From NCBI GenBank assembly GCA_035610365.1, contig CM069434.1:96956806-97020805 (forward strand): a stretch of 64,000 nt of DNA, given 5' to 3'. The translations under genes and the position numbers were made by a program. Numbering within the stretch: the first letter of the stretch is position 1; each line of letters starts with the position of its first letter. Under the pieces are notes generated by a model that was not told the origin of the DNA, made no database searches, and worked only from the letters and a program-made list of their open reading frames with translations. Shown piece after piece: positions 1 to 13,400 of the stretch. The DNA comes from Aquatica leii (Eukaryota > Arthropoda > Insecta > Coleoptera > Lampyridae).

Positions 1-974
1 AAATACAAAATTTCAAGTACAAATACATTGATTTACAATTTATTTGTTGAGACTTTGTCCCTGAACCCCCTTGGTTTAAGTATTTATTGATTTAAATAAA
101 TTATAATCTTGATCATATAAAAAGCTAACAACAATCCGCGGGTGGAAAAGTTACACTTTTCTTTCAAGGTACGTAATATACTATATCGCTTTAAAAAAAT
201 GCATACGTTTATTAGATGTGGCGACAGGAAAATTTAAGTTTGAAAACAAATAAATTAGAATTAGTAACTACCATTTGAAATGAAATCGTATATTTCAATT
301 TAATAGATGCATTTGCATTGAAAAACTTTTATAATAAATTAACTAAATGCATTTGTGTTTTATGCAAACATTACGTTATGAATTGATAAAATTAAAAAAT
401 GTGTTTGAAGTTATCCGACAGCGCGTGGGATGTTGTTTATCATTCGTTAGAAGGATTTAGACAAAGTATATTTAGATTTTTGAATGCATTTAAATATATT
501 ATTTAGTGAAAGTTACAAAATCACTAAAATTAAAAAAATTTAAAAGAAAAAATATACATAATTGCTAAAAACTAGAAAATATTATTTAAGCCTAATAGCA
601 TGTACAACATGGGCTTCGGAGGCACGGTGATGTCTATTATATATAAAATATGTTTTTTACACTTACCCCGTGTTTATACAATACGGTCTTCTAAGGCCCA
701 GTCTGTTTCTAAACAGTTATGTGCTTTTTCGTCATTTGAACTATTTACGTGTGAGTTGCTTTGTATCAACTTGCATCTGTAGGTTGCGATTTACATATTC
801 AGAATGGTATAAAATGCTTGTTTAGAAAGGTTTTGTGTTACAGTTAGAATAGTGTCAAATAGGCAAAAATGTAGGATCAGATTTGATGATGACTTTGAAA
901 AAACAGTAAAGCAGACGAGGTGTCATCCAGTTAAAGAGAAGTTAAATCAAATGACAGTAGACTGTATTTGAAAA
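1..974. other. AT-rich DNA without a supported gene
   Basis: Nothing recognisable as coding or RNA gene was seen here. Short open frames such as the one at 600-782 lack any family resemblance or plausible start context. The segment probably contains the 5' non-coding end of the hAT element that follows, but no terminal inverted repeat could be paired with the far side. Confidence 0.5.
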
Positions 975-3410
975 TTGATGCTATGTAATAACACACAAAC
1001 TTTGTGCTTAGATAAAACATTTATTTACAAGATACGAATAGCAAGGTTGGTTACATGTGAAAACCATGTCAAAATTACGAATTTTTTTTCAAAACCCGAG
1101 TCTAGTTTGCCAAATATTAATAACAACAATAATACAGATGAATCCCAATATTCTGAACCTGTACTAGAAACAAGTATCAGCAGCAAACAAGAAACTGATC
1201 TTCTAGAAAGCAATCCATCAACATCTTCAAGTTCCGCTATTATAAGAAATCAACACCTTCGAAAATTACCAGAACGGAAAAAATGAGTCAACTTTCGAAA
1301 GATGCTGCACTATGGCCAAAGAAATTACGTTCTAATAATATTCAAGAATTAGTAGAACGTGGCCCTGCTCATTATCAAAACGAAAATGATATTTATCCGA
1401 AAGATAGTTCGGAGTTTTCCAATAGTTACTTCTTTAGAATTTTACCGGACAAAGAAAAAATTCTGCGTTTTTGGTTGTTGTATTCCGAAACAAAAAATTC
1501 ATTTTACTGCTTCTGTTGCAAAATTTTTAATGACAGTGATTTGAAATCTGTTTGCCTTAGTGATGAATCTAGTTACAATGACTGACAGCATTTAAGTGAA
1601 CATTTAAACATTCACGAAAAGAGCAAGTTACATATCGAAAATGTTCTAAAATTGCTAGATCTTTCTAACAGTTTTAATAAAAATGAAATAGTTAATTCTA
1701 AAATTCAAAATGTAATAAACAGAGAAACTAAATACTGGCAAGCTGTTATAGAAAGAATTTTCTACGTGATTCAGTTTTTAGGTCAGCAAAATTTAGCTTT
1801 TCGTGGAAGTAGTAATAAGTTGTTTGAGATAAACAATGGTAACGTTTTAAAATGCATAAAAATGATTTCCAAATTTGACCCGATTATGTCAGAACATACT
1901 AAACGCTCTCAAATAAGAAATCATAAAAACTATCTCGAGGATAAAATTAACTAATCAACTTGATCGGTAAAAATATCAAATCCAAAATTTTAGAACTAAC
2001 TAAAAAGGCAAAATATTATTTCACATTATTAGACTGCACTCCTGCCTCTAGTCACCAAGAACAAATTTCAGTTTGTATAAGATTTGTTAATTTAAAGAGC
2101 ACAGGAATTAGTATAAAAGAACATTTTTTTATTATTTTGTCGTCTTATAGATGATGTCTCGGGCGAAGGATTTACAAAATTTCTTTTGTCGGCGTTAGAG
2201 AAAGAAGACTTAAATATCAACGATTTGCGGGGTTAAGGTTACGACAATGGGGCAAATATGCGTGGTAGGCATAATGACCTACAAAAAAAAATTGGATTTC
2301 AATCCGCGAGCTTTCTTTGTTCCTTGTTGCAATCATACGCTAAACTTAGTCGTCAATGATGCCGCAAAATCGAATACTTTGAGCATCAATTTTTTTTCTT
2401 TAGTTCAAGAACTGTTTCTATTTTTTTCAGTTTCTACTAAACGCTGGTCAATTCTGAAATCTAATTTATCTAATGTACGAAATTTAACTTTAAAACCTTT
2501 ATCGGATACTCGATGGTCTAGTAAAATAGATGAAATAACTCCTTTAAGGTATCAACTTGAGGAGGTTTATGATGCTCTGTTTGAAATAAGCGAAGGAAAC
2601 TTTGAAAATAACGTATCGTATCGTTGCCCAAAAAATTGCAAAATGTTTAGTTCATTTGCATTCTTATATTATGGTATAATATTTTAAGTAAAGTTAACAT
2701 TGTTAGTAAAATTATTCGAAAACCAAACTTTGATGTTACTCGGTGTTGTAGTCATTAAAATAATTTGAATGGTTTTTTGAAAGCTTATCGCTCCGATAAA
2801 GTTTTTAATGATCTATTGATTGATGCTAAAGAATTAGTATCCAGCTTAGATATAGAACCTAAATTCAAAAAACAAAGAGGTCAAAGACCGCGAAAAAAAA
2901 AAAGTTTTGATTATGAATGTGACGATGAACCGATCCACGACAAAACTTTAAAGTTCGAAGTTGTTTTTTTTAATGCTCTAGATGTAATCATAACATCAGT
3001 AGATGAGAGATTCCAATTACTTTCTAATTACTCTAATAATTTCGCGTTTTTATAGAATATTGATAAATTTAAAAATTATTCTGAAAACGAACAATTAGAA
3101 TTATGTCAAAAAGTTGAAAATTTATTAAACCACAAAACTCGCAATAAACGAGACATAACTGCCCTGGATCTTGTTAAAGAATTGCAATATTTACAAAATT
3201 TTTATGAAAAAGGTCTTACGTATCCAGAAGAAACTTTAAATTATATAACAATTAACAACTTAGTAGATTCTTTTCCTAATACGAGCATGTATTTTATTAA
3301 CAATGTCGGTTTCTGTTGCTACCGCAGAACGATCTTTTTCAGAACTCAAAATAATAAAAAATTATTTAAAATCGATCATGGGGCAAAACCGACTAAGTAA
3401 CCTTGCTATC
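975..3410 (+). mobile_element. hAT DNA transposon, ZMYM1-like transposase (5' part, decayed)
   Basis: A decayed transposase is readable in pieces. The N-terminal KITNFFSKPES stretch (near 1070) is a common opening of this family. A TTF-type zinc finger at 1283-1585 reads WPKKL, then FRILPDKEKILRFW, then YCFCCKIF. The DUF4371 core at 1650-2690 includes KFDPIMSEH and CCNHTLNLVVNDAAK. The hAT dimerisation segment VATAERSFSELK lies near 3310-3350. Breaks include an in-frame TGA at 1583-1585 where a Trp is expected and several frame changes after 1950, so the gene is dead. The reading frame ends abruptly at LSNLAIIS (3392-3415), where a BEL element begins at 3416. The missing C-terminus reappears at 16633 beyond that insertion. 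The family assignment rests on recognised motifs. ZMYM-type hAT elements use this domain order. Confidence 0.85.
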
Positions 3411-3415
3411 ATTTC
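3411..3415. repeat. Left copy of BEL target-site duplication ATTTC
   Basis: ATTTC here is matched by ATTTC at 16628-16632. Between the copies lies DNA that starts TGTATATATT and ends CCAAAAACA, as an LTR element should. Reading the hAT frame directly across the duplication gives LAIISIETDQL, so this is the insertion point. Confidence 0.85.
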
Positions 3416-3446
3416 TGTATATATTTTTTCTATTAATATTTATTAA

Positions 3447-6400
3447 TGTACCAGTTACAATGAAGTTTTGCTGTCTACAGCAATTATTAGAGTTCTCACA
3501 AAAGAAAATAAATGGATAAATGCAAGATGCTTGCTAGATTCTGCATCTCAAGTTAGTTTTATTACAAACGATCTTTGCGGAAAATTAGGTTATAAACCTA
3601 CTACAATAAATACTTCTGTGATTGGGATCAATGGAAACACGTCCATTTTAAACAAGACTATGCAGATGTAAGTTTCTTCGTTACAAAATGCGTTTCAGAC
3701 AACTCTCACATGTTTAGTAATTTCCAAAATTACACAAAATTTGCCAATTAGAAGTTTTGACAATACTTTGCTTGATATTCCATCAAACATAAAATTGGCG
3801 GATATAAACTTTAACAAATCTAGTCCCATTGATATTCTTATCGGTGCTACTCATTTTTATAGTTTAATGTGTATTGGTCAAATTTTAATAGGTAGAAACA
3901 TGCCCGTCTTACAAAAAACTTTATTGGGTTGGGTCATTTCAGGCAATCTTGAAAGGAAAAATGTCAAGTCTCAACTCAGCTTTTGCAACGTTGCTCTTAC
4001 AAATAAAATTGAGGAGCAAGAAAGTAACATTTCGAATAAAACACTCTATTCAACGTTTACTAGGTTTTGGCAAATTGAAAGTATCCAACCATAAAATCCC
4101 CTCTCATTATTATCTTTTGAAGAACAGTTTTGCGAGAAACACTTTCTTGAAACCGTAACGCGAGATGAAAATGGTACACTTGTAGTTTCAATTCCATTTA
4201 ATTCAAAACTATCATTGTTAGGTGATTCCAAGAGAGAAAACATTTGCAAAGAATCCTTTGTTTTACAAAGAATATTCAAAATTCATGCATGAATATGTAC
4301 ATTTGGGTCATGCAACAAAAATAACTAGTAATGTGGCAGGTCTAGAAAACGCCGCCGTTTACACAATTGCAACTCTCGATAGGAAAATGCCAATCAACGA
4401 CATTCCCAATTTTTATCTCCCACATCACGCAGTATTTAAAGGTAATTCATTAACAACCAAAATACGTATCGTTTTTGATGGTAGTGCAAAATCAGATTCA
4501 AATATTTCAAACAACGAAACTCAAATAGTTGGTCCTATTTTACAAGACGACTTGTTTTCTATACTGTTGCGTTTCCGACAAGGTAAAATAGCACTAACTG
4601 CAGATTGTGAAAAGATGTATTGGATGATAATGCTACACCCTTCTTTGAGAAAATTCCAATGTATATTGTGGTGAGACAATTCAAAACAAACACTTGATGC
4701 ATATCATTTAAATACAGTTACTTATGGCACTGCATCCGCTAGATACTTAGCAACCAAAAGCTTAGAGTATCTGGCTGATCAAAATAAACACAGATTTCCA
4801 CAGGCAACAAATGTCATCAAAACTTTATTTTACATGGACGATTTACTCATTACTTGTGATACTGTAGGAGAGGTCCATTAAATAAAGAATGAAATAATTG
4901 AAATTCTTAATACAGCAAACATTCTGATTCGAAAGTTCTTGTTTAATAGTCCAACCGTCATGAAGGAGACTGGTGACTCGAATACCACGTTTTTCAATGT
5001 TCCTTTGAGTGAACGTCTTTCTTTGGTCTGATTCAACAATAGTCTTAAACTGGATTCAATCCGCACCCAACAAATACAAAACATTCATAGCCAATCGTAT
5101 TGTTGCCATACAGGAACTCTTTCCCGGTGATCATTGGCGTCATGTAAAGTCTGAAGACAATCCTTCAGATATTATTTCTCAGGGAATTTTAACAGCTGAA
5201 GTGCTATCTAATTCTCGGTAATGAACTGGACCTAATTTTCTATCAGATACGAGAGAATAATAGAAAAAGGTTAACCTTACTACTGCCAGTACAGAACTTT
5301 TGGAGTTAAAGGCGACTACATTAACCGTGACACACTATGAATTATTCCAAAACGATTTATACAAAAAATTTTCAAGTTTTGGGAAACTACAGCGTGTTGT
5401 AACGTACATGCTGAGATTTATATCAAATTGCAAAGATCCCTCGCACCTTCGCAAACTTGGAACTTTAACAGTTACAGAATTGCAACAATCATCTAATTTG
5501 TTAATAAGGGCTTGTCAGCAGTCTTGTTACTTTAAAGAAATACAAGCTTCAATGGGTAAAAATCCATTAAAATCTACTTCCAACATTTTATCTCTAAATC
5601 TATTTTTAGACGAAAATCATATGGTCGCATCGCAAAATCTCGATTTGAATATGAAAAAAAAATATCCGGTGTTACTGCCTAAAAGTCATCTCCTTACTGA
5701 ATTATTATTCTAACGATTTCATAAAGATTTATTACATTGTGGTGTTCAACAACTACTTGCGTGAACAATCTTGGCCTATTTCAGGAAAGACTATTGCAAA
5801 GAAAATAATTTAAAACTGTATTCAATGTTTTCGTTCAAAACCTATATATTACAATCTTTTAATGGGCAACTTACCCTTCAACGGGTTAGAACCAAACCAA
5901 CCTGCGTTTTATAATACAGCTTTAGATTATGCAGGACCGATTCTTTTAAGGGATAAAAAGCTGAGAGGAGCCAAACTAATAAAGGCGTATATCTGCATAT
6001 TTGTTTGCTTGGTTACGCGCGCAGTACACCTTGAAGTCGTGACAGATTTATCTACAAATTTATTTATTGCGGTGCTCAAGCGTTTTGTTGCACGTCGAGG
6101 CTAGGAACCAACTGCAGGATCTTTATAACTTTTTACAGAACCCGAGTACGCAAAACAAAATTTCAGATCATTTGCATGTTCAGAGCATTAAATGGGAATT
6201 TATCAATCCGCACGCACCGCATCAGGGTGGTATTTCGGAAGGTGGAGTAAAATCTACGAAGCTACATTTAAAAAGGGTTTTGGGTAACACAAATTTAATA
6301 TATGAAGATTTCTGTACAGTTCTAAACCACATAGAATGTGTTCTAAATTCCAAACCCTTATCCTGTCTATCCACGGATCCTTTAGATTTAAATCCCTTGT

Positions 6401-6777
6401 CTTCGGGTCATTTCTTAATCGGGAAGTCCTTGTGCGCAATACCAGAGCCTAATTATTTAACTACTAAACAAAACCGTTTATCTATCTACCAACGAAATCA
6501 ACAACTTTTGTAACATTTCTGAAGACGTTGGAGCAGAGAAGTGGTTCCAGAGCTACAACAGCGAACTAAGTGGTACAAAAATTTACCTAACCTCATACAA
6601 ATTGATACTTTGGTTCTCATTCGAGAGGACAATCTTCCACCTCTCAACTGGTTGCTAGGCAGAATTACAGAAATTCATCAAGCTGCTGATGGTGTTATAC
6701 GTCCATGTGTAGTTAAAACGCCTAGTGGTAATATAATCAAACGGCCAGTGAATAAGTTGTGTGCATTACCAGTGTAA
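3447..6777 (+). mobile_element. BEL/Pao internal copy A: protease, RT, integrase parts (fossil)
   Basis: Parts in order are: retropepsin-like DUF1758 region (3468-4000; CLLDSASQVSF, then PIDILIGATHF), reverse transcriptase region (about 4290-4870; RIVFDGSAK and YMDDLLIT), A17/RNase-H-like region (to about 5220), the HARLGH-type integrase linker region (5300-5860), integrase core (5862-6510; DYAGPILLR, RAVHLEVVTDLS) and the C-terminal DUF5641 domain (6541-6777; NLPPLNWLLGRITE). It is clearly broken at many places and incomplete compared with copy B. It is too degraded to be autonomous. Confidence 0.85.
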
Positions 6778-6912
6778 ACATTTTTTTTTGTTTTATTTCA
6801 ATGTACCGTTATGTGTCTTGCTTATTTACTAACATTTTTTTTTGTTTTGTATAAAAGTTTTAATGTAATATTTATATGTTAAATGCTACCGCATTTCAAG
6901 GTAGCCGGTTTG

Positions 6913-7110
6913 TGTATATATTTTTTCTAATAATAAGGTGGTTGTATAGGCAACCAAACATTCATAATTTTAAGAGAGTTTTTTTTTTGTGAGGCATCAA
7001 GGGCAGACAATTCGTACCTTGATCCTTGTACGCAGTAGGTATGTTGAGAGTAGCGATGGCTACCGTTATTTATTATAAATAAATGTAAAAATTGTCATAA
7101 ACCACATAAC
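6913..7110 (+). repeat. Central BEL LTR shared by copies A and B
   Basis: It starts TGTATATATT, the same start as the right LTR at 16274 and the left stub at 3416. It then shares about 170 bp with the right LTR (for example GGCAACCAAACATTC and GAGTAGCGATGGCTACCG) before the two diverge. The end near 7110 (...CACATAACA) is placed by its TG...CA form and is less certain than the start. Confidence 0.6.
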
Positions 7111-10048
7111 AGTGTTCTGTGTTTTTCCAACTCGGAAATTACTTCAGTCTCAAGAACTTCTCAAGGCGATGAACCAGGTCCTTCAGGTTCAAGCAAAGTG
7201 ACCATTTCGAGTTCTTCACTTTCATCTGAGCTGAACTGCTTTATCATGTATTAGTTACAATGAAGTTTTGCTGTCTACAGCAATTATTAGAGTTCTCACA
7301 AAAGAAAATAAATGGATAAATGCAAGATGCTTGCTAGATTCTGCATCTCAAGTTAGTTTTATTACAAACGATCTTTGCGGAAAATTAGGTTATAAACCTA
7401 CTACAATAAATACTTCTGTGATTGGTATCAATGGAAACACGTCTATTTTAAACAAGACTATGCAGATGAAAGTTTCTTTGTTACAAAATGCGTTTCAGAC
7501 AACTCTCCCATGTTTAGTAATTTCCAAAATTACACAAAACTTGCCGATTAGAAGCTTTGACAATACTTTGCTTGATATTCCATCAAACATAAAATTGGCG
7601 GATATGAACTTTAACAAATCTAGTCCCATTGATATTCTTATCGGTGCTACTCATTTTTATAGTTTAATGTGTATTGGTCAAATTTCAATAGGTAGAAACA
7701 TGCCCGTCTTACAAAAAACTTTATTGGGTTGGGTCATTTCAGGCAATCTTGGAAGGAAAAATGTCAAGTCTCTACTCAGCTTTTGCAACGTTGCTCTCAC
7801 AAATGAAATTTAGGAACAATAAAGTAACATTTCAAATAAATTACTCTATTCAACGCTTACTAGGTTTTGGCAAATTGAAAGTATCCAACCACAAAATCCC
7901 CTCTCATTATTATCTTTTGAAGAACAGTTTTGCGAGAAACACTTTCTTGAAACTGTAACGCAAGATGAAAATGGTACACTTGTAGTTTCAATTCTATTCA
8001 ATTCAAAACTATCATTGTTAGGTGATTCCAAAGAGCGTGCGCAAGACAGATTTTACAGTCTAGAAAAAAAAATTGCAAAGAATCCTTTGTTTTACAAAGA
8101 ATATTCAAAATTTATGCATTAATATATATATACATTTGGGTCATGCAACAAAAATAACTAGTCATGTGGCAGGTCTAGAAGACGCCGCCGTTTACACAAT
8201 TACAACTCTGGATAGAAAAATGCCAATCAACGACATTCCCAATTTTTATCTCCCACATCACGCAGTATTTAAAGGTAATTCATTAACAACCAAAATACGT
8301 ATCGTTTTTGATGGTAGTGCAAAATCAGATTCAAATATTTTAATCAACGAAACTCAAATGGTTGGTCTTGTTTTACAAGACGACTTGTTTTCTATACTGT
8401 TGCATTTCCGACAAGGTAAAATAGCAGATTGTGAAAAAATATATCGCATGCTAAAAGTACACCCGTCTTTGCAATAATTCAAATGTATATTGTGGCGAGA
8501 CAATTTAAAACAAACCCTTGATGCATATCATTTAAATACAGTTACTTATGGAACTGCATCCGCTAGCTACTTATCAACCAAATGCTTAGAGTATCTGGCT
8601 GATCAAAATAAACACAGGTTTCCAAAGGCAACAAATGTCATCGAAACCCTATTTTACATGGACGATTTACTGATTACATGTGATACTGTAGAAGAGGTCC
8701 TTTAAATAAAGAATGAAATAATTGAAATTCTTAATACAGCAAACATTCTGATTCGAAAGTTCTTGTTTAATAGTCCAACCGTCATGAAGGAGACTGGTGA
8801 CTCGAATACCACGTTTTTCAATGTTCCTATGAGTGAACGTTCTAATGCAAAATCATTAGGCCTTTTTTGGAATTTTGTTTCCGATTATGTTTATTACAAT
8901 GTACAACTTCACAACAATGGTCCTTCAATCACAAAACGTTCAATACTTTCAATGATATTTCAGTTTTTTGACCTCCTAGGTTTATTGTCGCCCATTTTAA
9001 TTACAGGTAAAATAATAATACAGAAGCTATGGGAGCTTAAGCTTTCATGGGATGAATCTGTTCCATGTTCTATTCAGTCGCAGTGGATTAATTTCAAGTC
9101 GCAATTAATTAATATAAACTTATTACAAATTCCGCGGTGCGTAACTTTGAGTCCAAAATGCACAATACAGCTACACGGGTTTTGTGATATCAGCTCGGTT
9201 GCTTACGGTGCATGTATTTATGTGAGATGTACAAACTTCAGCAATCAAGTGTCAACACATCTACTATGCTCTAAATCTAGGGTTGCTCCGTTGCACACTA
9301 TAACAATAACCAGGCTAGAATTATGCACAGCTGTGTTACTAGTACAGCTTATGCATAAGTTGAGTTCAGTTCAGTCAGTTCAGTCTTTCTTTGGTCTGAT
9401 TCAACAATAGTCTTAAACTGGATTCAATCCGCACCCAACAAATACAAAACATTCATAGCCAATCGTATTGTTGCCATACAGGAACTCTTTCTTGGTGATC
9501 ATTGGCGTCATGTAAAGTCTGAAGACAATACTTCAGATATTATTTCTCAGGGAATTTCAACATCTGAAATGCTAACTAATTCTCAGTGATGAACTGAACC
9601 TATTTTCTATCAGATACAAAAGAATCATAGAAAAAGGGTAACCTTACTACTGCCAGTACAGAACTTTTGGAGTTAAAGGCGATTACATTAACCGTGACAC
9701 ACTATGAATTATTCCAAAACGATTTATACAAAAAATTTTCAAGTTTTGGGAAACTACAGTGTGTTGTAACGTACATGCTGAGATTTATATCAAATTGCAA
9801 AGGTCCCTCGCATCTTTGCAAACTTGGAACTTTAACAGTTACAGAATTGCAACAATCATTTAATTTGTTAATAAGGGCTTGTCATCAGTCTTGTTATTTT
9901 AAAGAAATACAAGCTATAATGGGTAAAAATCCATTAAAATCTACTTCCAACATTTTATCTCTAAATCTATTTTTAGACGAAAATCATATGGTCGCATCGC
10001 AAAATCTCGATTTGAATATGAAAAAAAAAAATATCCGGTGTTACTGCC
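7111..10048 (+). mobile_element. BEL/Pao internal copy B, left part (fossil)
   Basis: A short gag-linker remnant (around 7130-7240, Ser-rich) precedes the parts of the BEL polyprotein: DUF1758 protease (7268-7813), RT (about 8130-8705; RIVFDGSAK, YMDDLLIT), the A17/RNase-H-like domain (8763-9410; RLELCTAVLL) and the pre-integrase region (9667-10040). It is nearly the same sequence as copy A. The copy stops at ...TTACTGCC, where a Gypsy element is inserted, and resumes at 14994. It is broken at a handful of places besides the insertion. Confidence 0.85.
10044..10048. repeat. Left target-site duplication CTGCC of the Gypsy element
   Basis: CTGCC directly precedes TGTTAGATAT and is repeated at 14989-14993. 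BEL copy A has a single CTGCC at the equivalent place (within TTACTGCCTAAAAG), which confirms the target. Confidence 0.95.
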
Positions 10049-10395
10049 TGTTAGATATTAATTATATTTTCTAGTATAAGTTTTGATATGTATACATCTA
10101 ACATGTAATAGCATGCGCGTTACATCGGCGCATTATTGTAAATGACAAAACGGTTCACATACCTTCTGCCATTTTATCGCTGCTTGAATTACACGTGCAA
10201 TGAAGGTAATAAGCTTGTATATTCTTTTATTATCTTACATTGTATTTGTCTTATGCTTATACTTACTTATTTTATCAGGTGTTTATTTACCAATAAAGTT
10301 AGAAATTAGAAGATTAAATTATAAGAGAAATTCGTCTTTCCTTTACCCACGTGAACCATAAGTATAATGCAAACTTACAAGAAAGGGACACAACA
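10049..10395 (+). repeat. Left Gypsy LTR, inverted relative to the right one
   Basis: 347 bp, starting TGTTAGATAT and ending GGGACACAACA, with an AATAAA at about 10292. Because the coding sequence is on the minus strand, this should be the 3' LTR and should read TGTTGTGTCCC... on the plus strand; instead it is flipped exactly at its TG/CA ends. Its first 55 bp also has its own inverted ends (TGTTAGAT...ATCTAACA). Confidence 0.9.
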
Positions 10396-10430
10396 AACTC
10401 CTCACCCGGCCTTCCCTCTTAATATACGCC

Positions 10431-13400
10431 TTACGGAGAGTAGCGCATTGGAGGTTTGATTTTCCTCGATGGTCGCGGACTGCAGGAGCTTGCCATTTTA
10501 GTAAACTTGGCTTCTGCAGCTTGCTTTTTTCTTCCACTGCCAAATACGTCTTTATTCTTATCTGTTTTACTGTTGTGCGAATTCTCTGCTCCTTCAACTT
10601 TTTTTGGTGTGTTTGAAACACTTAAAGTTTCTGGATGCCTATCGTTAGAGTTTTCTATTTCTTGTTGAGTAGCAGGTGTGCCTCTAAGCTCGGTCGTGAT
10701 TTCATTGGACTGCCCTTGAGGATAGCTACAAACTAGCAAAGGTGTTCCGAATTGCACAATAGACTTGTCACTACAATCGCTGTCTGTTTGAAACTTTTCC
10801 TGACTTTGGATTGAATTATCAATTTCAAGATCGTCACTACATTGTCGCATTTGATTAGCGTGGCGGGTATAGGTTTTGTTATCGTGTAATATTTCATATA
10901 AAACTGAGCCTACTCTATTTAATACCGTACCTAACTTCCATTTTGCTTGACCATCAAAATTTCTAAACAAAACTGATTGGTTAATTTTGAATTCAATTTC
11001 TTTATTTATAGAGTTCTGTTTTACCATTTTGGCTTGTTTCTCTATAACGGTTGCGTTTATATTAGGCAGCATTAAGTCTAATCTACTTCGTAAGTTTCTT
11101 TTGCAAAACAAAGAAGAGGGAGATTGCCCTGTAGTAGCATGGGGCGTCTTCCTGTATTGCAAGAGAAAATTACATAATTTTGTTTGTAAATCTCCCGGAT
11201 CGTTATTCATTGTACGTAAAGCTGTTTTAATTGTCTGAACATAACGTTCAGCTTGACCATTTGAACTCGGACTGTATGGTGCTGTTTTAATATGTTTTAT
11301 TCCATTTACCTCTAAAAATCGTTCAAACTCCTCCGACACTAGTTGAGGACCATTGTCGGAAACTAACGTTACGGGTAATCCGTTTCTTGCAAAGCATTCC
11401 CGTAAATTTTGAATCGTGGTGTTTGACGTTATATTATTCATAATAAAAACTTCGACCCACTTTGAAAATGCATCGACTATAATCAAAAAATATTTGTTTT
11501 TAAATGGCCCTGCAAAGTCTATATGTATTCTTTGCCAAGGACCGCATGGATACTCCCAAGGGTGCATTGGAGCATTTGTTACTTGTTTCATTTGTTGGAT
11601 GCAGCTTGAACATGATTTTACCATTTTTTCTATGTCTGCGTCAATACCTCTCCAACAAACGTAGCTTCTAGCTAAGCTTTTCATTTTAACTATTCCCAAA
11701 TGGCCCTGATGGAGCTCATTGAGAACTATTGCCTGCAATTTCTTTGGAATTAGTACTCTAATACCTTTCATAATGCATCCTTGTTGTATCGCATATTCAC
11801 CCTTATTGTTTATGTTTGATTTAACTGTACCCATAATTTCTCTGTATAATTGAATTGTTTCGGGATCTTGTCCAGTTTCTTTTGCAATTTTTGAAGGTTC
11901 CAATACTGTATGAATTTGTTGTATTTGAAAAACCTCTGGCATATCAATAATATTAATATTATTGGTGGACTCAATTGGAAAACGGGAACAGAAATCTGCA
12001 TTTGAATGTTTATTTGTTTGTCGATATTTTATTGTGTAATTAAATCCTTGCAAAAAAATTGCGTAATGCAATAATCGGGTAGCACTTAAGCATGGCGCAC
12101 TTGCATTTGCAGCGAAAATAGATTCTAAGGGTTTATGATCCGTTAGAAGAAAAAAATGACGACCATACAAATAATTGAAAAACTTTTTTATGCTCCAAAA
12201 TATGGATAAAGCTTCCTTATCAATTTGTGAATAGTTTTTTTCGCTTTTAGTGAGTGTTCTGGAAATGAAAGCAATCGGCCTATCAGATCCATCTGGATAG
12301 GTATGTGATAGAACGGCACCGAGTCCATAGCTTGATGCATCGGTTGCAAGAACTAATGGTTTTGACGGATCAAAAAGAGCAAGAACTCGATCCGATGAAA
12401 TTTCCTTTTTTACTTTTGTGAATGACGATTGACATTCGGTGGTCCATTTGAAAGGAACTCCATTTTGCAAGAGATTATACAATGGAGAAAGAATCTCCGC
12501 TAATCCTGGAATGAAACGAGAATAATAAGTTATTAACCCTATAAAAGATTTCGTTTCTGAAACATTCCTTGGGGTTGGTGCATCGGTTATTGCCCTCACT
12601 TTATCTTGGTTTTTTATTAATCCCGAAGCACTAATAATAAACCCAAGATATGAAATTTGTTTTTCCACAAGTTGGCATTTTTCCTCTTTTAGGCGAATGC
12701 CGTTTTCGCGACAGATTTTAAAAAATGATTCTAACGTATTTAAATGGGTACGTGCATCTCGAGAAGAGATCTTTATATCATCATAAAATATTTGAATACC
12801 TTCAATTTTATTAAATAGGGATTCCATGAATCTTTGCCATATTGCAGGGGCATTAGTGATACCATACATTAATCTGTTTACATGATATAAACCTTTTGGG
12901 GTATTTATTGTCAACAATTCTGCCGTTCGAGGAGTAACTTGCATATGTAAATAAGCTTCTCGAATATCGAACTTGGAAAATATAGTTCCTCGAGCCATTT
13001 TAGAAAGAGCTTCCTCAATGTTAGGAATTGGGTAGTGATCGATTTGAAGATATTTATTTAAAGTGACCTTATAGTCCCCGCAAATACGAATATTTTTATC
13101 TGGTTTTACAATTGGAACAATCGGAGTGCTCCATTCTGAAAACTTGGTGGGCGTAATAATACCTAGGGATTCTAATCTATCCAACTCATTTTCCACCGCA
13201 GGTTTTAGGGCATAAGGTACCGAACGTGCTTTGCAAAAAATGGGCTTAGCGTTATCTTTGAGAAATAATTCTGCAGTAAAATTTTTTAACAGTCCGATTT
13301 CATTTTTGAATATATCTCCGAAAGAAGCAACTAAATTTTTTATTCCCAATTTTAAATCTGTGTCGGACGTTATTTTAATATCCGCTAGATTCAATTTAAT

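Noticed and set aside
600-782. 60-codon plus-strand frame near the window start
   Set aside because: No motif, no start context and no conservation evidence; expected by chance.
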